Part shown: piece after piece, positions 42,439 through 52,151 of the stretch
Numbering within the stretch: position 1 is the first letter of the stretch
Layout: each line of letters starts with the position of its first letter
NCBI RefSeq assembly: GCF_001189235.2
Contig: NZ_LFIP02000003.1
Span: forward strand, 186,001 to 250,000
Length of the DNA: 64,000 bases
Source of the DNA: Bradyrhizobium embrapense
Lineage (GTDB): Bacteria > Pseudomonadota > Alphaproteobacteria > Rhizobiales > Xanthobacteraceae
Direction of reading: 5' to 3'
The notes under the pieces: model-generated
The model's input: the letters and a program-made list of their open reading frames with translations, nothing else
Told to the model about the DNA's origin: nothing
The model's database searches: none
Made by a program: the position numbers and the translations under genes

Positions 42439-43110
42439 TCAGCCGCGCGGAAGATCGCTCTTCGCGATATCCCACAACAGCCGGTAGACGCCGCTGGTGA
42501 TCACGAGCGGCTTCAAGGCAGGGTTGCCGGTGATGCTTGCCGCGGCTGCAGGCACCGCGCTGACATCGGTGGCGTCGATCAGGACGAACCAGTCGCCGGC
42601 GCCCGGATCGGCTTTCCCGGCGTCCGGCGTCAGCGGCTTCGAGAGCACGGGGTCATTCTCGAGCAGATGCATCGAAATGATGCCGTCGCGCGCGGCGGGA
42701 TCGAATTGCTCCCGCAATGCAGCGCGGAGTTTGTCCGCTCCATCGGCGGGCGGGCGCAGCCGGATGATGCCGAGCGCCGCGCCTCTGCCGACGCCGCGGC
42801 TGATCGTGATGCGCGCGACCCCGCGGATCATGTTCTGGAAGCGCGCGATGTTGGCCTTCGACCAGTCGGTCTGGTTGGCGAGCGCCTTGCGGTAGGCCGG
42901 GCTCTCGAGCACTGCGAAGGTCGCGGTCGAGTAGAGGCTGAGATATTTCGGCTTGCCGTCATGGGCGACGTAGCGTCGGGCCTCCAGGAAGCCGTCGATC
43001 GCGACTCGTTCTTCGAGGTGCTCGCGATCGTACCAGCGGTTGAATTCAGCTTCGTGTAAGCTGTCGATATCCATCGAGGTCAGCAGCATGCCTTGTCCGG
43101 CGATCGGCAT
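42439..43110 (-). CDS. Conserved hypothetical protein, EthD/DUF4286-like fold
   Basis: A 223-residue soluble protein with no signal peptide. The segment MLLTSMDIDSLHEAEFNRWYDREHLEERVAIDGFLEARRY (in parts: ALHEAEFNRWYDREH-like) resembles the dimeric alpha-beta barrel domain of EthD/DUF4286 proteins. A second similar half may begin near ALGIIRLRPPAD. The role is unknown; such proteins often sit near aromatic or lipid metabolism genes. The ATG at 43110 has AGGAG nine bases upstream and was chosen over an in-frame upstream start at 43245. It is divergent from the pseudo-caspase gene. Confidence 0.6.
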   Translation of the reverse strand: MPIAGQGMLLTSMDIDSLHEAEFNRWYDREHLEERVAIDGFLEARRYVAHDGKPKYLSLYSTATFAVLESPAYRKALANQTDWSKANIARFQNMIRGVARITISRGVGRGAALGIIRLRPPADGADKLRAALREQFDPAARDGIISMHLLENDPVLSKPLTPDAGKADPGAGDWFVLIDATDVSAVPAAAASITGNPALKPLVITSGVYRLLWDIAKSDLPRG

Positions 43111-43305
43111 CGAGTGCTCCTTTTTTGCCTGTTTTATCTGCGCAATATCGCCTGATCGCGCCCGCCCGGGAAGCCGATTCAGGGGCGCCCGCGACCGTGC
43201 AGACCAAGGATTGCCACAATTGCCGCAATCCTGTTCAGCGCGCATTCACGGAAGTAGCCTTTCCATCCGTAACGCCAACTCTTGAGAAGAAAAGGGACGA
43301 CCACT

Positions 43306-45609
43306 ATGGCGCGCATTCTGTGGGCTCTGATCGTCGGTCTGGTGTCGCTCGTGTCGCTTCCCGTCCATGCGCAGGATCAGGAGAAACGCCTTGCGCTCGT
43401 CGTCGGCAACGGCGCCTATCAGGCCGGTGCGTTGCAGACCGCCGCAAACGATGCCGGCCTGATCGCGCAGACATTGCAGGCCGCCGGCTTCGACGTGGTC
43501 GGGGCGCGCGATCTCGACGGCGAAACACTGCGCAAGTCGTTCCGCGATTTCATCCAGAAGGTGCAGGATGCAGGGCCCAATGCGGTGGCCTTCGTCTATC
43601 TTGCCGGCTACGGCGTGCAGCTCACCGGCGAGAACTATTTCGTGCCGGTCGATGCCAAGATCGCCCGCGACACCGACGTCCCGGTCGAGGCTATCCGCCT
43701 CTCCGACTACAGCCATCAGCTCTCGGCGTTGCCGATCAAGGCCGGCGTCATCGTGCTCGATGCGGCGCGCAGCAATCCCTTCGCCAAGGACGGCCAGCCG
43801 CTGGCCGGCGGCCTTGCGCTGGTCGATCCTGATCCGAAGATGCTGATCGCCTTCAATTCGGCGCCCGGCACCGTCGCCCCTGACGGCGCGCCGCCTTACG
43901 GGCCCTATGCACAGGCGCTGGCGGAAATGATTCGCGCCGGCGGCCTGACTCTGCCCGAAGTGTTCGACCGCGTTCGCCTGCGCGTCAACGAAATGACCAA
44001 GGGCGGCCAGATCCCATGGAATGCCCAGAAGGTCGACGCGCCCTTCATGTTCTTCGAGCGCAAGCCGGACGCGCCGCCGCAGCAGGTCGATGCCGGGCTG
44101 CGCACCAAGCCGATCCGCGATTTCCCGGCGCGGGACGCCTATGCCGCGGCGCTGGAGCGCGACACGCTGCAAGGCTACGAGGACTATCTGCAGGCCTATC
44201 CGACCGATCCGCTGGCCAAGCGCGTGCGGGCGATCGTGGCGGCGCGGCGCGAGGCCATCACCTGGCGGCGCACCTACAACGCCGACACGCCTGACGCCTA
44301 TTGGTCGTACCTGCGGCGTTATCCGCGCGGGCCGCATGCCTACGACGCCCGGCGCCGGCTCGCCTATCTGTCGGCCGCGCTGGAGCCGCCGCCGCAGTTC
44401 ACGGCGCTCGACTACGACGTGCCACCGCCGCCGCCCGACGAGGTCGTCTATGTCGACCGCCCGGTGCTCTACTACAGCGATCCGGTGTTCGACTTCGCGC
44501 CACCGCCACCGCCGCCGGTGTTCTTCCTGCCGCCGCCGCCGCCCGACTTCGTCGTGCTGCCGCCGCCGCCACCGCCAATCGGCCTGTTCGTGCTGCCGAC
44601 GCCGTTCTTCGTGGCGATGCCGGCCTACGTCGCCGCACCGGCCTATGTCGTGCCGCCGCAGAACAACATCGTGTTCAACAACATCCACAATACGACGGTC
44701 ATCAACACCGTGATCAACAATCCCAACCCCACGCCGGCGCAACTCCAGGCGGCCGGCGTGACGGCGGCCATGGGCGGCGCGCCGGTCAGGGCGGCGCCGC
44801 AACTGCCGGCCGCGGCGATGCAGCGGGCCAATCTGGCCCAGCCGGGCGGTCCGCAAGGCGCGACACCGGCGCAGGGGGCGGCGATGGGAGCACCCGGCGC
44901 TACGCCGAACGCAACCGTCGCGCCGAATGCGACGGGCGCGCACACTTTGCCTGGCGCAAAGAATGGACCGCCGCTGCCGCAATCGGCGACCGCGCCGGCC
45001 AACCCGACGCAGCAGCATGGCGCCGCGCAGCCGGGCACCGTGCAACCTGGTGCCGCGCAACCCGGTGCCGCGCAGTCCGGAGCAAAGCCGAACGCGGTGA
45101 CGCCAGGCAAGCCGGCGACAGCCATGGCGCCTGCCAATGCGCAGCCGGCTCCGCCGTCCAAGCCCGGCGTTGCCCCTGCGACCAACGCGCCGGCCTCGCC
45201 CGCGACTGCCGGCAAGCCAAACGCGCAACCGCTCTCGCATGCCGCGACCGCACCGACCGCAAACGTGAAGCCCGCGACGGCGCCGTCGCCGGCGAGCCGC
45301 ACACCGCCGGCACGGCAGACGCCGGCCGCGCGTTCGGCCCCCGCGCATGCCGCGGTGTCGCCGGCACCGGTCTCCCGGCCCGCGCCGGCGCGGGTCACAG
45401 CTCCGGCCCGCGCAGCTCCCCCACCGCCTCGTGCCGCAGCCGTTGCACCGCATCCGGCACCGGCTCCACGCGCCGCGCCGCCGCCACCACGACCGGCTGT
45501 GCAGGCGCAGCGTGCAGCGCCACCGCCGCGGATGGCCGCGCCGCCGCCGAGACCCGCAGCACCACGCCCCGCCGCGCCGGCATGTCCTCCCGGCAAATGC
45601 AAACACTGA
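43306..45609 (+). CDS. Exported caspase-like protein lacking both catalytic residues
   Basis: The 767-residue protein begins with a signal peptide (MARILWALIVGLVSL, cleavage near HAQ). Residues about 26-245 form a caspase p20-like (peptidase C14) domain with RLALVVGNGAY and the two active-site blocks. In the first, the catalytic His is Tyr102 (LAGYGVQ instead of SGHGVQ). In the second, the Cys is Ala154 (LDAARSNPF instead of LDACRNNPF). It is therefore a pseudo-protease. Residues about 265-350 look helical, with repeated DTLQGYEDYLQAYPTD-type units. After that come polyproline runs, an Asn-rich patch near 460 and a long Ala/Pro/Gln tail ending CPPGKCKH. The start has AAAAGGGA upstream. DUF1800 and DUF1501 genes follow. 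Confidence 0.85.
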   Translation: MARILWALIVGLVSLVSLPVHAQDQEKRLALVVGNGAYQAGALQTAANDAGLIAQTLQAAGFDVVGARDLDGETLRKSFRDFIQKVQDAGPNAVAFVYLAGYGVQLTGENYFVPVDAKIARDTDVPVEAIRLSDYSHQLSALPIKAGVIVLDAARSNPFAKDGQPLAGGLALVDPDPKMLIAFNSAPGTVAPDGAPPYGPYAQALAEMIRAGGLTLPEVFDRVRLRVNEMTKGGQIPWNAQKVDAPFMFFERKPDAPPQQVDAGLRTKPIRDFPARDAYAAALERDTLQGYEDYLQAYPTDPLAKRVRAIVAARREAITWRRTYNADTPDAYWSYLRRYPRGPHAYDARRRLAYLSAALEPPPQFTALDYDVPPPPPDEVVYVDRPVLYYSDPVFDFAPPPPPPVFFLPPPPPDFVVLPPPPPPIGLFVLPTPFFVAMPAYVAAPAYVVPPQNNIVFNNIHNTTVINTVINNPNPTPAQLQAAGVTAAMGGAPVRAAPQLPAAAMQRANLAQPGGPQGATPAQGAAMGAPGATPNATVAPNATGAHTLPGAKNGPPLPQSATAPANPTQQHGAAQPGTVQPGAAQPGAAQSGAKPNAVTPGKPATAMAPANAQPAPPSKPGVAPATNAPASPATAGKPNAQPLSHAATAPTANVKPATAPSPASRTPPARQTPAARSAPAHAAVSPAPVSRPAPARVTAPARAAPPPPRAAAVAPHPAPAPRAAPPPPRPAVQAQRAAPPPRMAAPPPRPAAPRPAAPACPPGKCKH

Positions 45610-45644
45610 GGGCATGACACCATGAGCCGAGCAGGTCAGCCTTC

Positions 45645-47189
45645 ATGAGCATCACGGCCACACTCGGATTGCCGACATCAGCGAAACTGATGATCGGCAC
45701 GATCGCGGGGCTGGTGATTCTCCACCAGCCGGTTCGGGCAGCCGAACTCGCGAGCCAGGACATCGCGCTGCTCGATCGATTGACCTGGGGCGTCAACGCC
45801 ACGAGCGCGGCGCATCTGCGCGAGGTCGGCACCGAACGCTGGCTGCAGGAGCAGCTGCATCCGGCCAACGTCGCATTGCCGGCCGCCGCACAGAAGCAGA
45901 TCGAGGCGATGCCGGACGTGCATCGCTTCCCGTTCGACATTGCGGCCTCGTTCGACCAGCAAGCGAAATCCGCCAACCAGGTCGCCGATCCCGAGCAGCG
46001 CAAGGCGGCGCAGCAGGTCTATCAGCAGGCCATGAACGATCGCGCCAGGCAGGCCGCGGCGCGCACCATCCTGCACGCGCTCTACGCGCCGGATCAATTG
46101 CGCGAACGGCTGACCTGGTTCTGGTTCAACCACTTCAATGTCCACCAGTACAAGTCCAACATCCGCGTGCTGGTCGGCGACTACGAGGATCGCGCGATCC
46201 GCGCCAATGCGCTCGGCAAGTTCCGTACCCTGTTGTCGGCGACGCTGCATCACCCCGTGATGCTGCGCTATCTCGACAATGCCGACAACGCAGCCGGCCA
46301 CCTCAACGAGAACTACGCCCGCGAGATCATGGAGCTGCACACCATGGGCGTCGGCTCCGGCTATACCCAGGCCGACGTCGAGGCGCTGGCGCGAATCCTC
46401 ACCGGCGTCGGCATCGACTTCAAGTCGGAGGATCCGAAGCTGAAGTCCGAGCAGCAATCCCAGCTGGTCCGCGAGGGCGCCTTCGAGTTCAACCCGGCGC
46501 GCCACGATTTCGGCGACAAGACCTTCCTCGGCCATCAGATCAAGGGCCGGGGCCTTGCCGAAGTCGACGAGGCGCTCGACATCCTCTGCCATCATCCCGC
46601 GACCGCGACGCACATCGCAAAGCAGCTTGCGACCTATTTCGTGTCGGACAATCCGCCGCCCGCGCTGGTGCAGCAGATGGCGCAGACCTTCCAGAAGACC
46701 GACGGCGATATCGCGGCCGTGATGTCGACGCTGGTTCATGCCCCCGAATTCGTCGCCAGCCTGAAGGGCGGCGCCAAGTTCAAGGACCCGATGCTGTACG
46801 TGATGTCGTCGGTGCGGCTCGCCTACGACACCAAGGTCATCCTCAACACGCTGCCGATCCAGGGCTGGCTCAACCGCCTGTCGGAGGGCCTGTTCAATCA
46901 CGAGACGCCCGACGGCTATTCGATGCTGTCGGCGGCCTGGAACGGTCCCGGGCAGATGATGCTGCGGTTCGAGATCGCGCGTGCGATCGGCTCGGGATCG
47001 ACCGGCCTGTTCAAGCCGAACGAGCCCAACGCGGTCGACCAGCCGGCGTTTCCGCTGGTCATGAACGGGCTCTACTTCAGCAATATCAGGCAGACGCTGA
47101 GCCCGACCACGCTCGCCGCGCTCGACCAGGCGGTGTCGCCGCAGGACTGGAACACGCTGTTTCTGTCGTCACCCGAGTTCATGCACTGA
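45645..47189 (+). CDS. DUF1800 domain protein, exported
   Basis: The 514-residue protein has a hydrophobic N-terminus (LMIGTIAGLVILHQPVRAAE) consistent with export, then the DUF1800 blocks IALLDRLTWGVNATSAAHLREVG-type start, RLTWFWFNHFNVH, LDNADNAAGHLNENYAREIMELHT and LARILTGVG. The function of DUF1800 is unknown; it is nearly always paired with DUF1501, as here (15 bases to the next gene). The start ATG is 36 bases after the pseudo-caspase stop, so the three genes are likely one transcript. All typical blocks are present, and length is usual. Confidence 0.88.
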   Translation: MSITATLGLPTSAKLMIGTIAGLVILHQPVRAAELASQDIALLDRLTWGVNATSAAHLREVGTERWLQEQLHPANVALPAAAQKQIEAMPDVHRFPFDIAASFDQQAKSANQVADPEQRKAAQQVYQQAMNDRARQAAARTILHALYAPDQLRERLTWFWFNHFNVHQYKSNIRVLVGDYEDRAIRANALGKFRTLLSATLHHPVMLRYLDNADNAAGHLNENYAREIMELHTMGVGSGYTQADVEALARILTGVGIDFKSEDPKLKSEQQSQLVREGAFEFNPARHDFGDKTFLGHQIKGRGLAEVDEALDILCHHPATATHIAKQLATYFVSDNPPPALVQQMAQTFQKTDGDIAAVMSTLVHAPEFVASLKGGAKFKDPMLYVMSSVRLAYDTKVILNTLPIQGWLNRLSEGLFNHETPDGYSMLSAAWNGPGQMMLRFEIARAIGSGSTGLFKPNEPNAVDQPAFPLVMNGLYFSNIRQTLSPTTLAALDQAVSPQDWNTLFLSSPEFMH

Positions 47190-47204
47190 AAGGGAGGTTC
47201 GCCA

Positions 47205-48398
47205 ATGGACCGCCGTGAACTGCTCAAGGCCTTCGCCGCTTCCGCTTCGCTCACCCTTGCCGGCCGGGTCTGGGCCGCGCCCGCGACCGACGCGCGCCTG
47301 CTCGTCGTATTCCTGCGCGGCGCCTATGACGCGGCCAATGTGGTGGTGCCGGTCGGCAGCGAGTTCTATTACGCCTCGCGCCCGACGCTTGCAGTTGCGC
47401 GGCCCGACGCCGGCAATCCGAATGCGGCGCTGGCGCTCGACGCCGGATGGGGGCTGCATCCGGCATTGCGCGATTCGATCTATCCGCTGTGGGCCAAGCG
47501 CGAGATCGCGTTTGTCCCGTTCGCCGGCACCAGCGACGACCTCTCGCGCAGCCATTTCGAGACCCAGGACACGATCGAGCTCGGGCAGGCGGTCGGCGGC
47601 AGCCGCGACTACCGCTCCGGCTTCATGAGCCGGCTCGCGACCGAACTGACGCGGGTGAAGCCGATCTCCTTCACCGACCAGCTGCCGCTGATCTTCCGCG
47701 GCCAGAACCAGATCCCGAACATCGGCATCGCCAGCGTCAGCAAGCCCGGTGTCGACGATCGCCAGGCGCGGCTGATCCGGGAGATGTATGCGAAGGGCGA
47801 TCTCGCCAATTCGGTGTCGGAAGGCTTTCGCGTCCGCGACGACGTCTACAAATCGGTCTCCGAGGAGATGATGGCGGCCAACCGCGGCGCGGTGTCGCCG
47901 CGCGGCTTCGAATTGTCGGCGCGGCGGATCGGCCGCCTGATGCGCGAGCAGTTCAACCTCGGCTTCGTCGACGTCGGCGGCTGGGACACCCACGTCAACC
48001 AGGGCGCGGCGACCGGCTATCTCGCCGACCGGCTCGGCGAACTCGGCAGGGGCCTTGCCGGCTTCTCCGAGGAGATCGGCCCGGCGATGTGGCGCGACAC
48101 CGTGGTGGTCGTCATCTCCGAGTTCGGCCGCACCTTCCGCGAGAACGGCGACCGCGGCACCGATCACGGCCATGGCAGCGTCTATTGGGTGATGGGCGGC
48201 GGCATCAACGGCGGACGCATGGCCGGCGAGCAGGTCCAGGTCACGCAGGCGACGCTGTTCCAGAACCGCGACTACCCGGTGCTGACCGACTACAAGGCGT
48301 TCTTCGCCGGCCTGATCCAGCACGTCTACGGCCTGCAGCAGGCGAGCCTCGAGCGCATCTTCACCGGCATCAAGCCGAAGGACCTGAACCTGGTTTGA
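47205..48398 (+). CDS. DUF1501 domain protein with Tat signal
   Basis: The 397-residue protein starts MDRRELLKAFAASASLTLAG, with the twin-arginine and a hydrophobic core of a Tat signal ending AAPA. It has the DUF1501 blocks LLVVFLRGAYDAANVVVP, GWGLHPALRDSIYPLW, RSHFETQDTIELG, VGGWDTHVNQG and VVISEFGRTFRENGDRGTDHGHG. The layout is like the alkaline-phosphatase/sulfatase superfamily, so a metal site is likely (D and H of GTDHGHG), but no substrate is known. It is co-transcribed with DUF1800. A good GGAGG site lies upstream. Confidence 0.88.
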   Translation: MDRRELLKAFAASASLTLAGRVWAAPATDARLLVVFLRGAYDAANVVVPVGSEFYYASRPTLAVARPDAGNPNAALALDAGWGLHPALRDSIYPLWAKREIAFVPFAGTSDDLSRSHFETQDTIELGQAVGGSRDYRSGFMSRLATELTRVKPISFTDQLPLIFRGQNQIPNIGIASVSKPGVDDRQARLIREMYAKGDLANSVSEGFRVRDDVYKSVSEEMMAANRGAVSPRGFELSARRIGRLMREQFNLGFVDVGGWDTHVNQGAATGYLADRLGELGRGLAGFSEEIGPAMWRDTVVVVISEFGRTFRENGDRGTDHGHGSVYWVMGGGINGGRMAGEQVQVTQATLFQNRDYPVLTDYKAFFAGLIQHVYGLQQASLERIFTGIKPKDLNLV

Positions 48399-48571
48399 AG
48401 GGGCGCGGCAAAAATATCGAAAACAACCCCATGCACAGTAGCCGGTTGCCGGGTGGTCGACCTGGCGACTTGACACGTCGGGCAACTCAGCGGTATTTTT
48501 CCATTATTCCGAAATCATGCCGATTGCCGACATGCGCGACCGGGTCGACATGCCGAAGTTAAATCCGGTTT

Positions 48572-50656
48572 CTAGGACAGCATCTCACCTATCTTTGCCG
48601 CCAGTTCTTCGACCTGAAAGGGCTTGCTTATCATCGCCATGTTCGTTCCGAGGAAACCAGCTCGAATGGCGGCGTTTGCGGCATAGCCGGTGACGAACAG
48701 AATCGGCACCTTCGGGTGATGCTTGCGAGCGACTTCGGCGAGTTGCCGGCCGTTCATGCCGGGCAGTCCAACATCGGAAATCATCATGTCTATCGGACGG
48801 CCGCTTTCCAGCAGCTTGATTGCGGTTTCAGAATCAGGTGCTTCGATCGTTCCGTACCCCAGCTCCGAGAGCAGTTCGCCGATCAGAAGACGAACCGAAG
48901 GGTCGTCTTCGACAAGCAGAACGGGCTGACCGGCTCCTTGCGGAGACGCTTCATGATGGACGGTGGTCTCGATCGCCCTTTGATCCGCGGCCGGCAGGTA
49001 GATCTTCGCGGAGGTGCCTTGGCCCGGCGTCGAATGGATCCGGACCTGGCCGTTTGACTGCCGTGCGAACCCGTAGACCATCGATAGACCGAGACCGGTA
49101 CCTTGCCCCACAGGCTTTGTCGTGAAGAAAGGATCAAAGACCTTTTCGATCAGGTCCGGCGTCATTCCGACACCGGTGTCCGAAACCGCCAAGACCACGT
49201 AGCGGCCGGGCGAAATGCCTGGTCGAGACTTTGTATATGTCGCGTCGAGGTCAACTACGGACGTCTCGACGGTAAGCTTGCCTCCGTGAGGCATCGCGTC
49301 TCGCGCGTTGATGGCGAGGTTTAGGATGGCGTTCTCGAGTTGATTGGCATCCACGATGGCGGCGGGCACGTCCTCGTTGGTTTCGATGGCGATCGAGATG
49401 TTCTCGTCCACAGTGTGATGCAGCAGGTCCGAGAGCGACCGGACCAGAGCATTGATGTCGGTCGGTTTGCTGTCGAGAGATTGCCGGCGCGAGAAGGCGA
49501 GAAGCCGTGATGTCAGATTGGCGGCCCGGTGCGCCGACGTACTCGCCGCATCCATGAAGCGATTCAAGTCGTCAAGCCGATTGGATGCAATGCGCCGTTT
49601 CATCAAATCGATGGCGCCGATGACGCCCGTGAGCATGTTGTTGAAGTCGTGCGCAATGCCGCCGGTGAGCTGGCCGACAGCTTCCATTTTTTGAGCCTGG
49701 ATCAGCGCGGATTCCGCCCGCGACCGCTCTGCCGTCTCCTTGCGGAGATCGGACAAGGCCTTCTCAAGCTCCGCGGTGCGTTCGGCTACCTGCAACTCGA
49801 GGGTCTCGGCAGCCTTTGCCAGCCTTTGCTGCGCAAGCTTTTGCTCGTTGATGTCGACGACGACACTTATCGCCCCCATGATCGTGCCGTCGTCTCTCAA
49901 GATTGGCACGCTGCTGATGCGGGTCCATACTGGTCCCTCTGCCAAGCCCGTGTAGAGAAATTCGACTCCGGTCACGTGTTCGCCCTGCAGTGCACGCGCG
50001 CTCGGGAACCGGTCTCGCGAGAGCGGAGAGCCGTCGCTGTCCTGCGCAAGCCATTCACGCTCCGCTGCAGAGTCGAAAGCGGGGCTTTTGCCGGACTTGG
50101 AAAAACGTTTGAATGCTGGATTCGAGACCAGACCGGTTCCGGTCTTGTCAAGGAACACGACCCCGACCGGGAGATTGTCGAGAAGTGTCCTCAAGCTGGC
50201 CCGCTGCGTCTCGAGCTCCGCGAGTTGATCGCGCATCAAGAATTGTCGCTGTCGCGCCCGCATAGCCGACGTGATCGTGCTCAGCAGGGATTCGGTGCTG
50301 AGTGGCCTCTCGAGCAAGACCACATTCGTTGCGCTTGGCGGCAGTTTGCGGCGGACAGCTTCATTCGGATGCTCGCGTCCTGCTCGTCGGCCGAACAGCA
50401 GAACGAACGGAATGTCCGACCACGCCGGTTGTGCCGTCAAGGCGGATTGCAGCGCGGACGTGTCTGCGCGGAGTGCTTCCTCGGTCATCAGAACGACGCC
50501 CGCATGAGCATCCACCAGTGGCGCGAGTTCGACGAAGCTTTCGCAGATCTTCGTATCGTAACCCTGGGACACCAATAGTCCCGATACGCTCTCGGCATCG
50601 CGGCCGTAAGGCGCGATGATCAGGACGCGATGGCCTTCGGCGGCTGTTCTATGCAC
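48572..50656 (-). CDS. Hybrid histidine kinase with pseudo-receiver, PAS and receiver domains
   Basis: The 694-residue cytoplasmic protein has no membrane segment. Order: a receiver-like domain (about 9-130) in which the usual phospho-Asp position is within VVLMTEEAL and the Lys block is LLERPLS, so it cannot be phosphorylated in the standard way; a PAS domain (about 150-270); a coiled linker; HisKA with H336 in [11 protein letters not shown]; HATPase with N450, DTGVG and GTGLGLSM; and a C-terminal true receiver with D628 and KPF (678-680). It starts with GTG overlapping the kaiC stop, so the kinase is translationally coupled to the KaiC-like ATPase. Confidence 0.9.
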   Translation of the reverse strand: MHRTAAEGHRVLIIAPYGRDAESVSGLLVSQGYDTKICESFVELAPLVDAHAGVVLMTEEALRADTSALQSALTAQPAWSDIPFVLLFGRRAGREHPNEAVRRKLPPSATNVVLLERPLSTESLLSTITSAMRARQRQFLMRDQLAELETQRASLRTLLDNLPVGVVFLDKTGTGLVSNPAFKRFSKSGKSPAFDSAAEREWLAQDSDGSPLSRDRFPSARALQGEHVTGVEFLYTGLAEGPVWTRISSVPILRDDGTIMGAISVVVDINEQKLAQQRLAKAAETLELQVAERTAELEKALSDLRKETAERSRAESALIQAQKMEAVGQLTGGIAHDFNNMLTGVIGAIDLMKRRIASNRLDDLNRFMDAASTSAHRAANLTSRLLAFSRRQSLDSKPTDINALVRSLSDLLHHTVDENISIAIETNEDVPAAIVDANQLENAILNLAINARDAMPHGGKLTVETSVVDLDATYTKSRPGISPGRYVVLAVSDTGVGMTPDLIEKVFDPFFTTKPVGQGTGLGLSMVYGFARQSNGQVRIHSTPGQGTSAKIYLPAADQRAIETTVHHEASPQGAGQPVLLVEDDPSVRLLIGELLSELGYGTIEAPDSETAIKLLESGRPIDMMISDVGLPGMNGRQLAEVARKHHPKVPILFVTGYAANAAIRAGFLGTNMAMISKPFQVEELAAKIGEMLS

Positions 50657-52151
50657 CTGAACCGCGATCTTCCATGAGGGGATTGGCTGCGCCCATGTAT
50701 TCCGGCGTTCCGGTCAAGACGCCCTTGAACCCCGACAGCGGCTCGCCGACCCTCACGCCTCGGTCGTCGATGCGCATCTCGCGTATCGTATCTTCGTGCC
50801 TTCCGGACCTGTTCTTGACGACGGAGATAGCCTTCCGGATCCGTCCTGCAGCCTCGAAGAACCGGAGAAGGATGACCGTGTCGGCCAAATACGAAATATC
50901 CAAACCATTCGTCTGCATGTTTCCGAAGAAGCCGGTTTGGGGATTGATCATCAGTGTCAGGACGCCGGACTGGCTGAGATAGGACAGGAGTTCGTGAAGT
51001 TGCAGAATGAGTTGCTGCTCCTGCGGCATCGCGGCGACGTAGCCGCTGAGGCTGTCGATCATGAGGATCTTGATGGAGCGTTGTTGAACTTCCTTGATAA
51101 CGTTGGCGGCGAACTCGCCTGGCGATATCTCGGCAGGGTCGATCTGCCGAACGACAAGCTGCCCGCTGTCGATGCACGCTCGAAGGTTGAGGCCCAATGC
51201 TTCCGCGCGTGCGAGAAGGGTGTCGGTGCGCTCGTCGAATTGATAGACCGTTGCCTTCTCTCCTCTCTCGCAAGCGGCAGCAAGGTATTGCAGCCCGAGA
51301 GTCGTCTTTCCTGCGCCGGAAGGCCCGGTGATAAGCACTCCTGTGCCGCGCGCAGGGCCGCCATTCAGCAGCGCATCAAGTTCCGGTATGCCGCTACCAA
51401 CGAGTTCATGCGAGTTTGCGATCTCATGCTCGGCTGCGACCAGTCGAGGAAAAATATCCAAGCCGCCACGACGAATGACGAAATCATGAAATCCCGCGAT
51501 GAAATCGACGCCGCGAAGTTTTTGAACCTGAAGCCGTCGCCGTGCTGCGCCAAAGTCCAGCGTTAGCCGCGACAGGGTAACCACGCCGTGGCAAAGGCTG
51601 TGTAAGTGATTATCCAAATTGCCGCCTGACCCGGTCAAGTCGTCCACCAGCAAGACCGTTGTACTGAGACCGGAGAAAAATTGCTTCAGAACGAGAAGCT
51701 GCCGCCGATATCGAAGTGGATCCTGGGCGAGCAGCCGCATCTCGGAAAGACTGTCGAACACGACCCTTGTCGGCTTGATCTCCTCGACCCGCGCCTTGAT
51801 GAGCTTGATCGTTTCTCCAAGCTCAATCTCCCAGCTATGGAGTATCGACTGATCTCTTCCTGGACCGAGGACTTCGTCGGCAGCGCTCAGTTCAAAAATA
51901 TCAATTCCGCTCAGATTCCAACCGTGCGAGGCCGCGACGACCTCGAGTTCTTCCTTCGTTTCCGACAATGTGATGTAGAGCACCCGCTCATTCTCGGATT
52001 GACCGTCCTGGAGAAATTCGAGTGCGAGCGTAGTTTTGCCGGAACCAGGCGTTCCCTCGACAAGGTATAAGCGGTTACGGGGCAAGCCTCCGCGAAGGAC
52101 ATAGTCCAAGCCAGCGTTGCCGGTCGAAATTCGATTGAGTGTTTGTTTCAT
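50649..52151 (-). CDS. Double-domain KaiC-like ATPase
   Basis: The 500-residue RecA-superfamily protein has two KaiC domains. The first (about 5-240) has Walker A GTPGSGKTT (33-41) and the acidic pair near SETKEE. The second (about 245-480) has GPSGAGKTT (276-284), FDERTD and MIDSLSG. Compared with cyanobacterial KaiC, the position of the first phosphosite is S420 in LDISYLADTV, but the next residue, where KaiC has Thr432, is Tyr421. No kaiA or kaiB is nearby. Such KaiC-like proteins accompany histidine kinases in several proteobacteria, probably as stress or signalling ATPases; a circadian role is not implied. Confidence 0.9.
   Translation of the reverse strand: MKQTLNRISTGNAGLDYVLRGGLPRNRLYLVEGTPGSGKTTLALEFLQDGQSENERVLYITLSETKEELEVVAASHGWNLSGIDIFELSAADEVLGPGRDQSILHSWEIELGETIKLIKARVEEIKPTRVVFDSLSEMRLLAQDPLRYRRQLLVLKQFFSGLSTTVLLVDDLTGSGGNLDNHLHSLCHGVVTLSRLTLDFGAARRRLQVQKLRGVDFIAGFHDFVIRRGGLDIFPRLVAAEHEIANSHELVGSGIPELDALLNGGPARGTGVLITGPSGAGKTTLGLQYLAAACERGEKATVYQFDERTDTLLARAEALGLNLRACIDSGQLVVRQIDPAEISPGEFAANVIKEVQQRSIKILMIDSLSGYVAAMPQEQQLILQLHELLSYLSQSGVLTLMINPQTGFFGNMQTNGLDISYLADTVILLRFFEAAGRIRKAISVVKNRSGRHEDTIREMRIDDRGVRVGEPLSGFKGVLTGTPEYMGAANPLMEDRGSGA

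Noticed and set aside
43246..45615. A 789-residue open frame on the minus strand opposite the pseudo-caspase
   Set aside because: It is an Arg/Gly/Ala-rich shadow of the proline-rich plus-strand gene, without a ribosome site or family features.
48572..52151. A circadian clock
   Set aside because: A KaiC-like gene alone is not a clock: no kaiA or kaiB is present, and one of the two phosphosites is changed.
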